This document shows, in pieces, positions 55,269 to 64,000 of a stretch of DNA of 64,000 nt (position 1 is the first letter of the stretch; the number at the start of each line of letters is the position of its first letter). Origin of the DNA: Bufo bufo (lineage: Eukaryota; Chordata; Amphibia; Anura; Bufonidae); assembly GCF_905171765.1 (NCBI RefSeq), contig NC_053392.1, positions 36,464,956-36,528,955 on the forward strand. Direction: 5' to 3'. The translations under genes were made by a program, and so were the position numbers. The notes under the pieces were generated by a model. It was given only the letters and a program-made list of their open reading frames with translations, was not told the DNA's origin and did no database searches.

Positions 55269-55656
55269 TAAAGGCCTATTTACATTAATAGATATAGCCA
55301 ATGATTGTCGGGGAGTAAGCATTCCTTCCTGAGAAGCGATTGAAACAGACTACTGCATTTAAATGCAACAATTTCCTCCACCATATGGGGAGTAGCGAAC
55401 GCTAATGCCATCGCTCGTTACCATACAGAATCATTGTCAGAAGCAGATTCCTGCTTAGAAGAAACTATCCACTTTCAGAAAATGATAATTTAGGTGACCG
55501 CACAAAGAATCATATTATCCAATGAACAAGGGTTCCACTCGTTCATTGGGTAATCGGTGGAACCCTTACACCGGCAGATAATCGCTAAAGAGCATTCCTA
55601 CGAAGGCTTGTTAGTGATGATCTGGCCGATGCTCAGTCAGTGTAAAGGGGCCTTTT
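55269..55656. mobile_element. Small hAT-type MITE with AAAGGCC ends
   Basis: Left TAAAGGCCTATTTACATTAA and right (complement) AAAAGGCCCCTTTACACTG form short inverted ends. Internal inverted motifs include CGAGTGGAACCC and GGGTTCCACTCG-like pairs around 55530-55565. Non-coding; target duplication not clear. Confidence 0.5.
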
Positions 55657-56114
55657 GAGACAGATTGAATGTCTTGTGAGTTTGTCAAAAAGAGGGAAAT
55701 TGTTATTGTAGCAGACTCCATATTCTGAACATACTTTTCCAAACTTCTTATTTACATTCCAAACACAGGATTTGGGGAGGACGGAGTTGCAAGACTGGTT
55801 AAGGTTGCTTGCGGCTGAGGGCAGGCAGACCCTGTCCACACATATAGTACCACTATAGTTTGCTCTTTCCTCACATGCGGCTATCATGTATTGTTTTTCG
55901 AATCTCATTGAAGTAGCATCCTACATTATAAACACTTGATTGGACATGTGCTAACCTTCATGCATTGTTTCTCTGATCCCACTGGATTAGTGACCTTTAC
56001 CACAAACATTTGATTGGCTTTGTGTTGAGAAAGAGGAAACCCGGACTCTACTGTACACCATCTCTGTGTGTGCCTATTGTCCCCCAGCCGGTGAATATCT
56101 TGATCCTCGAGAAG
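55657..56114. other. Downstream flank of the receptor gene
   Basis: No recognised feature. The two segments GATCCCACTGGATTAG and CGAATCTCATTGAAGTAG sit in a weak direct repeat (55900-55930 and 55970-56010, each followed by an AAACACTTGATTGG-like or AAACATTTGATTGG phrase). A 91-codon minus frame (55633-55908) has no known similarity. Confidence 0.4.
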
Positions 56115-57050
56115 CTACTCTAACAGTGTAAAACAGTCTTTCTTGCTAAAAATCTTTTTAGTGACTTCTTTGTTTTTCAGACTGTAAATAAGAGGATTCA
56201 ACATGGGAATTATAATACCATAAAAAACCGAAATGTATTTTCCAAAGTTTGGTGAGTATCTTGATGAGGGTCCACAGTACATAATCAATGCTGTCCCGTA
56301 GAACAAGGTTACCACTGTGACATGGGAGCTGCATGTAGAGAAAGCCTTAGACCTTTTAGAAGAGCGGATCTTCAACACAGATGATAAAATACAGGCATAT
56401 GATAGTAAAATTAATATAAAAGGAATGACAATAGAGAAAAAACTAGTAAAACTGATCACAATCTTATTCTTCTCTGTACTTTCACATGACATCTTTATCA
56501 CTACAAGGACCTCACAAGCAAAGTGATTCAGTCGGTTTGGGTTGCAAGCCCTCATTGGCATTAATAGTGAGGGAAGCACAGACATTATAAAACTGGACAC
56601 CCAAACCAAGGTAATGAGCCGATAGCAAATGCTCCACCGCATGAGAACAAGATAGTAGAGTGGCTTGCAAATGGCAACATATCGGTCATATGCCATGAGG
56701 ACAAGTAGTAGGCATTCGGTTACTCCTAGAAAGAGCCCAACATGGACTTGAATGAAGCAAATCATAAGAGGTGTTTTTCCACTAGAAGACAAAAGGTCCA
56801 CCAGCAGTTTTGGAACCGTTGATGAAGAATAAAAAAAGTCAACAAAGGCTAAATTGCACAGGAAAAAGTACATGGGGGTGTGTAGATGGAAGCTGACGAT
56901 GATCACACACACCATAAAGCCATTCCCAAATAAAGTTATTATATAGATGGTCAAAAAGAAAAGGAAAAGTAGAAGATTTATCTTAAAATTTTGGGAAAAT
57001 CCAAGGAGAATGACGTCAATGGCCAGTGTCCTGTTAATCGGGAGATCCAT
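56115..57050 (-). CDS. Olfactory receptor, intact single-exon gene
   Basis: A 311-residue rhodopsin-class G-protein-coupled receptor, normal length for the family, expected in the plasma membrane of olfactory neurons and coupled to the olfactory G protein. The start is the ATG at 57050 (MDLPINRT, with an N-glycosylation site at residues 6-8); an upstream TTG extension is not a credible start. Family signatures appear in order: GNG in helix 1, LHTPMYFFLCNLA before helix 2, the conserved cysteine at the start of helix 3 (MICFIQV), MAYDRYVAICKPLYY at its end, cysteines of the second extracellular loop (ACNPN, HFACEV, KMSCES), KAFSTCSSH before helix 6, and PMLNPLIYSLKNKEV in helix 7. It appears to be a class II receptor, closest in feel to families 2/13; this is judgement, not a search. 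No stops or frameshifts. Confidence 0.95.
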   Translation of the reverse strand: MDLPINRTLAIDVILLGFSQNFKINLLLFLFFLTIYIITLFGNGFMVCVIIVSFHLHTPMYFFLCNLAFVDFFYSSSTVPKLLVDLLSSSGKTPLMICFIQVHVGLFLGVTECLLLVLMAYDRYVAICKPLYYLVLMRWSICYRLITLVWVSSFIMSVLPSLLMPMRACNPNRLNHFACEVLVVIKMSCESTEKNKIVISFTSFFSIVIPFILILLSYACILSSVLKIRSSKRSKAFSTCSSHVTVVTLFYGTALIMYCGPSSRYSPNFGKYISVFYGIIIPMLNPLIYSLKNKEVTKKIFSKKDCFTLLE

Positions 57051-58171
57051 TGTACAAAATTTTGTTTGGAAATTCAATATTTATACTGAAAGTCAAAATG
57101 GCCATGGTCAAAATCTGTCATGTGTATAGACATATGCCAGTGTTAAAAAAAGATAAATCTTTTAAACTAACGACATCCATCAGCACCTCTCTCCTTCCCA
57201 ATGCTCTCAGCTGCCATAGCTAGCACCAACACAGCTGAATTATGTCACCACAAGAGGCTTATTTGAATGTCCCATTTACCATCAGACCTCACGTAAATTC
57301 CAGTTAGCAGCATTCCCATTGTATTGCATTATATTTCCTGATTTGTATTTATATTTTTGAATACTGATTTCCTGACCTTTTTGCTTTCCTTCATTCTTAG
57401 AATGTACGCCTGGTTCTTTCCTTTGGGCGATATTGAGAATTTTGTCTTGTGCTTGGGCTTCTTTCTTATTGATCAAGTGACCTACACGTTAACATTTATT
57501 GCCATGTCCTTGATGGATATCTTTAGCATAGTATCTACTGACCATTGATTACTATTTTGTGGGCCTGAGGATCTTACAAGGAAAGTTTGTTCTACCACAA
57601 GAGGGCTAAAAATGAGTCAACAGCCTGGTTAGTCAGGGTCAAATTAGTTCCACTACTAAAGGTTTTAGTTTTGGTGAGCAGCATAATACAAAAAATATTA
57701 ACATTAGCTAATAACATTAGCTGTCAAAAAACCAAACTCTCACTTTGGAAGACCAGGAGTGTAAGACCTACAAAAGCTTCTCATGTAATAAACAAAACTG
57801 AGTAATATTATGCCCTCTGTTTCTTTATGGTTGTGAATTCTAAATCAATAAAGTAATAGGGCAGACTTGGTGACATTGAAGAGAAACACACTTCATGTAG
57901 ACACCAGGGGGAGAAGCTTTTACAAATACTGGTATACAAAGAAAACTGTAAACCATGATGTAGATTCAGAAGAGTTTGGAAAAGTTACTGTTCCTGGAGG
58001 TCTAGATAAGACTGATATTCTAGAGAGGCTGTTGGGCTGTGTAGATGTCAATTTGACTACAACATCATCTACACATGCAATGTATAAACAATCCAGAATA
58101 TTTCCAGATTGTTGTCCTTTACCTGAAGAAAATATTGCATTCCATATTTTGTATGAATGGAGGAAGTTGTA
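57051..58171. other. Upstream flank of the receptor gene
   Basis: No recognisable coding exon or mobile element. Amphibian receptor genes commonly have upstream non-coding exons, which cannot be seen here. A 114-codon plus-strand frame (57867-58211) overlaps a 135-codon minus frame, runs into the Tc1 end and has no recognised similarity. Confidence 0.45.
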
Positions 58172-58222
58172 CACTGACGAGCAAAAGGGTATCAATGTTA
58201 TGAACTTTTGACTTTCAGGCTC

Positions 58223-58786
58223 TGTTACGGATATCTTACACTCCAGCTGAGTAAATCCGTACAGCATCTCCCGAAATCCAAGTAATTCCAAAGGTGTTGT
58301 TAATATATAGCTCCCAATCCCCCCCAAAATGGAGCCAATACTTCAGGAAGTGGTAAAACGATCTCTTTTATTGATGGCCAGAGCTCGGCCTTTTATACAA
58401 GTTCTCCAGCAAGGGTTACTCCCACAGGGACCTTGTGAAGAACAGGCACATAAAATACAGTGACCAATCAATATACAGTAAGATATAACACACTCCCACA
58501 TGAACAGTAAAATCCCTCCTCTCTATCCTGGAGATAATTGGATAAACGGGCCGGACATAGTTCCATGCGGTCGACGACCAAGCCCATTTTGTTTCCTTAA
58601 TGCATCACAGGAAATTACCACCGTGCTTGTCAATTGTGTCACAGGCAATGCCCATTGTGTTCGCTAACTGCGTCACAGGCAGAGGGGGTGGTTTGTGTAC
58701 ATTTAAAGGGTGAAATAGGGCTAACTACACGGACAGCAGACTAAATACAAAAGGCTGGGCATTCCTAAAACACAGGTTTTGTCACA
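58223..58786 (-). mobile_element. Solo LTR 1, in the left arm of Tc1 element D
   Basis: 564 bp, TGTTACGG to TTGTCACA, with 5-bp flanks GGCTC (58218-58222) and GGATC (58787-58791). Removing it restores the Tc1 arm exactly as seen in the right arm. On the minus strand a TATA box (GTATAAAAGG, 58398-58389) precedes AATAAA (58372-58367), the plan of a retroviral-type LTR. Confidence 0.85.
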
Positions 58787-59543
58787 GGATCCATATCTCA
58801 CCATCCACTACAGCTTTGAACATGAGACTACCATAATTTTATACACAATCATCTTGGTTATCTCATGCACAAATTGGACTTGCAGCTATTTAGCATATGA
58901 TTAGTTATGCAGAGTCTTGTCATGTAACTGCATTGTTGCTGTTTTGCTCCTGGAGATGGAACAATCTTTTTCTTCTTGTATACTACAAATTACAACCTGT
59001 TCTCACATTCCTTAATTAGTGATGAGCGGCAGGGGCAATTTTTGAATTCTCGATATTTCGCAAATATTTGGGTGAATATTCGTCATAAATTTCGCAATTA
59101 TTTTCTTCATTGTGAAAGTCGGCAATGTAATATTCGTGTATTGCGCACGCAATACAGGCGTGAGTCACTTTTGCTACAAGTTTCCTGAGACTGGAGAAAA
59201 TGGTTGGCACGGCAGAACATTACATTAGCTTTATATACAGATAGAGTGCTCCAATATATTCGCGATTGCGCAAATCGGCAAATAATGATGCGCATATTTT
59301 TGCACAATAAGTGCAACTTCACATTTTAGCAGGTCTGACTACATATTACTGATTGGTGCATTAAGTTTGTTGTGAACTTGTGACATTACAGCACTATGTC
59401 TGTAGCATGTATGTATGGACAGCAGAACCTATCACACTGCCTAACACCCTGCACTGGAACCTATCAACTACGCTATATCACAATCAAACCTACACTGACT
59501 ATCTCCCACTAACTATCTGTATTATATATATAAGATAACTAAC

Positions 59544-60262
59544 TGTGGCAAAACCAACCTCGCCACTAAGTGCTGGAGAAGCCTGGTTGCCAGCCTCTTG
59601 CCCCAGGATTATGGGCCCTCTCATCAGCCCTTGCTAAACTTAAACTCCATGGCAATTGAACTGTATTCGTGTAGTCTGAGTGCCATTCACCTAATAATTG
59701 AATGCACTCAGACCGAAGCTATCTGGGGATATGTTAAATGTCTATGTTTACTGTAATGGTTGTGACATTGTATATTTGAATAGTGATTTCTGTCCTATTG
59801 TCCTCACGTGTGTATTGGCGATTTCCCTTTGTCCTGAGAGATAATTGAATTACTCCCCAATTGTCTCCAGGACAAAAGACATTGTATAAAACTGTGTATT
59901 CTCCTGCCTGTGATAATGACATTAACCTATTGTGTAAGGTAATTGTATCACAGGCAGAGGGGAGGATTTTGTGTGGGAGTGTCTGAGTGTATGGTACGTG
60001 TTTACTGGTTGTCTTACAAAACCCTGTGGGTGGTACTAATGTGTAACAATGTTATATAAGAACAATAAACACACAGCTCTGGCTGTCCATTGCTTTATCC
60101 TCAACACGGAGCTTGGTCTCTTTCTTGGGGGGATTCACTGTATGCTGTTAGAGACTGATTACTAGAAGTGTAAGCCGCTTGCGTGCGTTTCCTATTTGTC
60201 TGCTAGCAGCTATTTGTGAGGTTCCGGTCGGCGTTTGGAGCATTCCCTTGTATGCCGTTACA
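59544..60262 (+). mobile_element. Solo LTR 2, perfect 5-bp target duplication
   Basis: 719 bp, TGTGGCAAAACC to GCCGTTACA, flanked by CTAAC on both sides (59539-59543, 60263-60267). TTATATAAGAACAATAAACA near 60052 combines a TATA box and AATAAA within a few bases, as in compact retroviral-type LTRs reading to the right. Confidence 0.9.
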
Positions 60263-60489
60263 CTAACTAACTATCTAATGTAATGACACAGCAAAGCACA
60301 GAGCACAGCAATGTCACTGCTATCTCTCTCAGAACTGCAAAAAACTGCAGAAAATGGCTGCTGGGGAGGCTCTTCTATAGTAAGGGGTAGGCAACTTTCC
60401 CATTGGTTGCTAGGGATGTTGCTAAGCTCAGACAAATACATTGCAGCCTTCTCATTGGCCCACAAGCAAGAAGCAGGGAGGGATCATGG

Positions 60490-60850
60490 TGTCACGGTCC
60501 CTCGGGTGACTGATGTCAGGAAATCAAGGAGATTGGCTTAGCGTGGAGGAATCTAACAGCCTCCTTGATTTCTCTTGATTCAGTGTTGATAGGGTTAATG
60601 ACTACTTCCTTTTTCTCAGCTGATGCTCAGTGGTCATCACTTCTACCCTTTATAGTCTCACCCCACCCTTCTGACTATGCGGTTGATAGCTTCATTTGGG
60701 TTTGGCTGAGCTGGTGTGAGATCCTCTAGTCAGGGCCTGGATTAGGGTTGTCTAGGAGGTGACCTATTTCTTCCCTAGCTTCCAGGCCCAGTTACTGTTC
60801 CCCTTCCCTCCTGTGTTCAGTATGGAGTTTCCCCCACACTGATCGTGACA
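60490..60850. mobile_element. Solo LTR 3, perfect 5-bp target duplication
   Basis: 361 bp, TGTCACGGTCCC to GATCGTGACA, flanked by CATGG on both sides (60485-60489, 60851-60855). Removing it restores the GGGAGGGATCATG context seen in the other copy of the host element near 5222. CTTTATAGTC near 60648 may be its TATA box. The LTR is unlike the other two. Confidence 0.88.
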
Positions 60851-60995
60851 CATGGGTTCAGATGAAAAAAAATCTAGAATATTCGTGAATACGAATATAT
60901 AGCATTATATTTAAACATCTTTGTGAATTCTCGAAGTGTCGATATTCGTGATTAAAATTCGCAATTCGAATATTCGCAATCAACACTATCCATAA

Positions 60996-61060
60996 TAGCT
61001 CAGTGTGTTATTAGGTTTATCCTCAAGCGAAAGGTCACTGGTTCAAATCCAGGAGCAGCC
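60996..61060 (+). other. tRNA-like sequence abutting the Tc1 transposase start
   Basis: TAGCTCAGTGTG (60996-61007) fits an RNA polymerase III A box at 11 of 12 positions and GGTTCAAATCC (61040-61050) is a perfect B box; they start 44 bases apart, the spacing in tRNA genes. A CTGG/CCAG T-stem is present, but the D-stem and acceptor stem do not pair, so it is not a functional tRNA gene. It ends one base before the transposase ATG at 61061. The first base is shared with the hAT target duplication. Confidence 0.55.
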
Positions 61061-61979
61061 ATGAAGAAGATTTCCCAAGAAAGGAGAAACAGCATCAACC
61101 ATATCATTTATAGCGGTATCTCGGCCAAAAAAATTGCCAAACTGCATCATGTGAGTGCCATGACAGTTGGAAATATACAAAATGAAGTCCACCCATTCAT
61201 TCCAAAGCCAAGAGGTGGACATCCAGGCAAAATATATAAAACAAGTTGGCTCATCACAAGGTCTATCAGTTCTGGTGCGACAAACATGGCAGTGGAGGTG
61301 GCTCGTATTATTCATAATAGTGAGATCACAGACATCCATGCAAGCACCGTGTGATGAACATTACACAAGTCTGGAATGGTGGCCAAAAAAAAAGGTGAAG
61401 AAACCTTAACTTCGATATCGTCATAAAAAGCGCTGCCTCAAGTTTGCAAAAAAGTATGAAGAGTGGACAGTAGAAGATTGGAAACGGGTAATTTGGGCTC
61501 TGATGGGTGCAAATGGGTCTAGAAGAAACAAGGGAAAAGGAGGCTAACAGATAGAGAAATTGAGGAAAATACTTGACCAGCATAAATGATGGTCTCAATG
61601 CTGAGGTGTATGTGGGTATCCGACAAGAGGAGTTACACCGTACACTTCAGTACTATGGGTATGAAAAGGACGACATTGTGTTCCAGCAGGACTACGACCC
61701 GAAGCATACGTCGAGATTGGGGAAGAAATGGTTCAAGGACAATGAAGTAGAGGTGCTGGATTATCCCACACAGTCCCCAGACCTCAAACACATGTGGGTA
61801 GAGTTGAAGAAAAAGCTGTGTTCTTACCCAAGTGAGTCGACCAGTATGCACCAACATTGGGAACGTGTAGAAGAGACCTGGGAACAGATTTCAGTCGAGA
61901 CATGTTGAATCTGATCAAGAGCATGCCCAGAAGGATTCAGGCGATGATGAAAGCCAAAGGTGGATTTACGAAATACTAA
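61061..61979 (+). pseudogene. Tc1-like transposase D, frameshifted
   Basis: The ATG at 61061 opens 97 codons with the two helix-turn-helix motifs (GISAKKIAKLHHVSAMTVG). Later parts appear in other frames: the Lys/Arg-rich linker near 61430, then VFQQDYDPKHTSR (second catalytic aspartate, about 61680) and TQSPDLKHMWVELKK. In this last motif three codons are missing compared with the usual NPIE context and the catalytic glutamate has become lysine. The first catalytic aspartate region (about 61495) is also disrupted. The final KAKGGFTKY precedes the stop at 61977-61979. Confidence 0.8.
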
Positions 61980-62215
61980 CAAAATAATAAAAATTAAAAT
62001 GTAGAATTTTAGGAGCAAAACAGTAACAATACAGTTACATGACAATAATCTGCATAACTAATCAAATGCTAAATATTTGCAAGTCCAATTTATGCATGAG
62101 ATAGTCAAGATGATTGTCTATAAAATGATAGTAGTCTCATGTTGTAAGCTGTAGTGGATGGTGAGATATGGAGCCTGCAAAGTTCAAAGCATTGTTACCC
62201 TTGTGCTTGTCAGTG

Positions 62216-62384
62216 TATATCGTGCTCAGATCTTTACATCTTGTTCTATGGTTGTCTGACAAACAGCACTACAAAGGTTTTCAGAGATTTTAAAATACTT
62301 TATCTGAAACTGTAAAAATAACAAATTGTGCAAATAATTTACACTATTACTTACTATGTTATTCATACAGTGCTCCTCATAGCA
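62216..62384. other. Flank of Tc1 element D
   Basis: Short unassigned DNA. It was contiguous with 57840-58171 before the Tc1 insertion. No gene seen. Confidence 0.4.
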
Positions 62385-63330
62385 TTTTACAGAGAGGAGA
62401 GAGATTTTGAGAGAGAGAATGAAAAGGTGAGAGAGAGAATATGAGGGGGAAAAAAAGAAAGATCCAGAGAAAAGGCAATACAAGAAGAGGAGAGAAGGAG
62501 AACGTGTGTGAGATAAAATATGAATGAAAGAGAGAGGGAAGTTGAAAGTCAGAGAAAGAGAAAATACGAGAGAGGGAGAGTAAGAAAGAATGAACAAGAG
62601 AAAAGAGCAGTATGAATGAATGAGAGAAAGACGGAGAAAGTGAGAAAAAGAAAGAGGGAGAACATGAGAGAGAGAGAGAGAGAGAAGAGGGAACAGGAGG
62701 AAAGAGAGAAAATATGAGTGAAAAAAAAAGAATGTGAATGAAAGTAAAAGACAGTGAAGATTAAAGTGAAATAAAGAGAGAGGAAGGGAGAGAAAAAAGT
62801 AGGAACAAGAGAGAAAATATGAGAAAAAGAGCGACAATGAATGAGAGAGAAATTGAGAGAAAAAGAAAGGGGTAAAGGTGAGAGAAAAAAAAGAATATAA
62901 GAGAAAAAGTATAAGAAAGAAAAGGTAAAGCTGAGAAAAAGCAAGAGGGAGAATATGGGAGAGGAAGAGAGAGAAAGAATAAGGTACAATAGAGAAGAGA
63001 GAAACATGAAAGAAAGAGAATGTGAGAGAATGAGAGGGGGGATTAAACAAAAGGAGTGAGAATATTATTGAAAGAGAGAGAGAGTATAAAGTAAAGAGAA
63101 AATATGAGAGATAATGTAAGTTTGTAGAGGACCTCCCTTTCCTTAAAATGTTGAAAAGTATGCAAGCTTATAAATGTGTTCAATGTTTTAATGCTATGAC
63201 GACCTGTTGGTGAATGCTATACTTTGTGATGGAGGTGGTGTTAATATGAAGACAGCTTAGGGGGCTTAGAGAGATATCCTAGTCACCATATTAGGAAGGA
63301 AAGAGCCATCCTAACTTAAAGTGTGGGAGC
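62385..63330. repeat. GA-rich tract plus flank, copy B of the distant direct duplication
   Basis: 62390-63120 is purine-rich (GAGAGAGAAA) and longer than copy A. 63137-63330 matches 770-950 closely (AAGCTTATAAATGTGTTCAA, GACGACCTGTTGGTGA, GAGATATCCTAGTCACCATA). The 274-codon minus-strand frame over the purine tract is low-complexity and not a gene. Confidence 0.75.
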
Positions 63331-64000
63331 GCCACACCACATGCTAATTGTAACTGTAAGGAATATCTTATTCTCTTCCCTAACGGTGTGTCCCTTAACA
63401 CATGATTTCAGTGGCAAGCTTGAATTAAGCCTTACCGGTACCGGGAGAATGAAGAAGATAGACCACATGAACACATGTCTATTTCCAATCCATTCTGGTT
63501 TATTCACAGCTGGCAAACAGTTTTAATAGAGGGGGTTGAGCTTCCTTTACATCCAATCATATGTTAGCATTAGTATTTGACCAATAGTATGGTCACACAT
63601 AAGCTCTGCATTAACATCATAGCTGACTCCTAGTAACAGCATTTGACCAATCAGGTATATACACATAAGCTAGCAAGTACTTGAGTCAGATGTCCTTTTA
63701 TGGCTAGAAGGCTGTTCATACTTTCAACATGTATGGATTTCATGAAACAGTTTAAGGAAGTGTCTCACATTCCATAGGGGGGAGGGAGGTTTTGTAGTGC
63801 ACTAACCAAATGTAATACACGTGGCTAAATGAGACAAAATGGAGTCACATATATCCCATCAAATCCCCTCTTAGAACCTTATATATATACCTTATACTAT
63901 ATGGTTCTTTCTCTGCTCTTCCTTGGTTTGCTTATAAGCCTTTAGGTATTCCATATACCCTTCAGCAGTATAATCCTCAGGCTTTGTTGAGGTTGAGGTT
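63331..64000. other. Unassigned window end, possibly part of an LTR-type repeat
   Basis: No gene. AATAAA on the minus strand near 63500 and a purine run AATAGAGGGGG near 63525 are compatible with a retroelement end. Similarity to the first copy of the duplication stops at GTGTGGGA (about 63330), as if something inserted there. The other end lies beyond the window. Confidence 0.3.

Larger units (their letters stand above)
59017..60988. mobile_element. hAT-type foldback element, copy 2, with two solo LTRs
   Basis: Ends TAGTGATGAGCGGCAGG and ATTCGCAATCAACACTA, as at 4454-6589. Flanks TCCTTAAT (59009-59016) and TCCATAAT (60989-60996) make an 8-bp duplication with one mismatch. It interrupts the 5' region of Tc1 element D and itself carries solo LTRs at 59544-60262 and 60490-60850. 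No transposase. Confidence 0.82.
58172..62215 (+). mobile_element. Tc1-like element D, host of nested insertions
   Basis: Ends CACTGACGAGCAAAAGGGT (left) and, as complement, CACTGACAAGCACAAGGGT (right) are flanked by TA (58170-58171, 62216-62217). The inverted arms are about 220 bp, including CCATATCTCACCATCCACTA and TTTAGCATATGATTAGTTAT with their complements. The left arm is split by a solo LTR (58223-58786) and the 5' region by a hAT-type element (59017-60988). Net length without them is about 1.5 kb. Confidence 0.85.

Noticed and set aside
57867..58327. 114-codon plus and 135-codon minus frames
   Set aside because: They overlap each other and cross the boundary of Tc1 element D and a solo LTR, so neither can be an ancestral gene as read.
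60996..61061. Functional tRNA gene
   Set aside because: A and B boxes are good, but D-stem and acceptor stem do not pair and no anticodon arm can be assigned.

Overview
The window looks like a piece of an anuran amphibian (frog or toad) nuclear chromosome. This is inferred from the repeat content: Tc1/mariner elements with DD34E transposases, piggyBac elements in TTAA sites, hAT elements and their foldback derivatives ending in TAG(A/T)GATGAGCG-type termini, a Sushi-type chromovirus, retrovirus-like pol remnants and long satellites. There is no operon structure, no bacterial gene and no CRISPR array. Only one ordinary host gene is convincing: an intact single-exon olfactory receptor on the minus strand (56115-57050). 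Almost everything else is mobile DNA, inserted layer on layer.

Layout. 1-4450: GA-rich tract, small foldback elements (including a near-perfect 492-bp palindrome inside another element) and unassigned DNA. 4454-6589: hAT-type foldback with 8-bp target duplication, carrying a Tc1/mariner element whose transposase has a single in-frame stop. 6600-17400: remains of a minus-strand hAT transposase split by two adjacent Tc1 elements; the second Tc1 holds a 6.67-kb piggyBac element with a nearly complete transposase. 17434-23050: a CRE-bearing foldback, a decayed retroviral-type pol, another foldback and a 72-bp minisatellite. 23830-28500: a carrier repeat holding 51-bp and other minisatellites, one of which is open for 993 codons. 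28712-45525: a hAT/BED-finger element whose promoter end is separated from its coding region by 4.4 kb of 118-bp satellite; its coding frame is interrupted by a chromovirus (35390-44524), itself interrupted by a 3.86-kb piggyBac derivative (38475-42333). 45713-48903: a TTAA-type element with 396-bp and 355-bp arrays. 49740-51254: a second retroviral-type pol remnant. 52067-55089: a complete non-autonomous hAT-type element related to the carrier at 23.8 kb. 55.1-58.2 kb: the olfactory receptor neighbourhood. 58172-62215: a Tc1-like element holding a solo LTR in one arm and a hAT element that itself holds two more solo LTRs; a tRNA-like sequence directly abuts its transposase start codon. 62385-63330: a direct duplicate of the GA-rich block at the start of the window.

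How the parts relate. Target-site duplications (TA for Tc1, TTAA for piggyBac, 8 bp for hAT, 4-5 bp for LTRs) fix the relative order of many insertions. Several transposases are broken by one or two single-base stops, mostly TGA, so some families moved fairly recently. The chromovirus shows a probable self-priming site: the sequence next to its 5' LTR is complementary to the predicted start of its own transcript rather than to a tRNA. Apart from the receptor, no set of genes here forms a host pathway.
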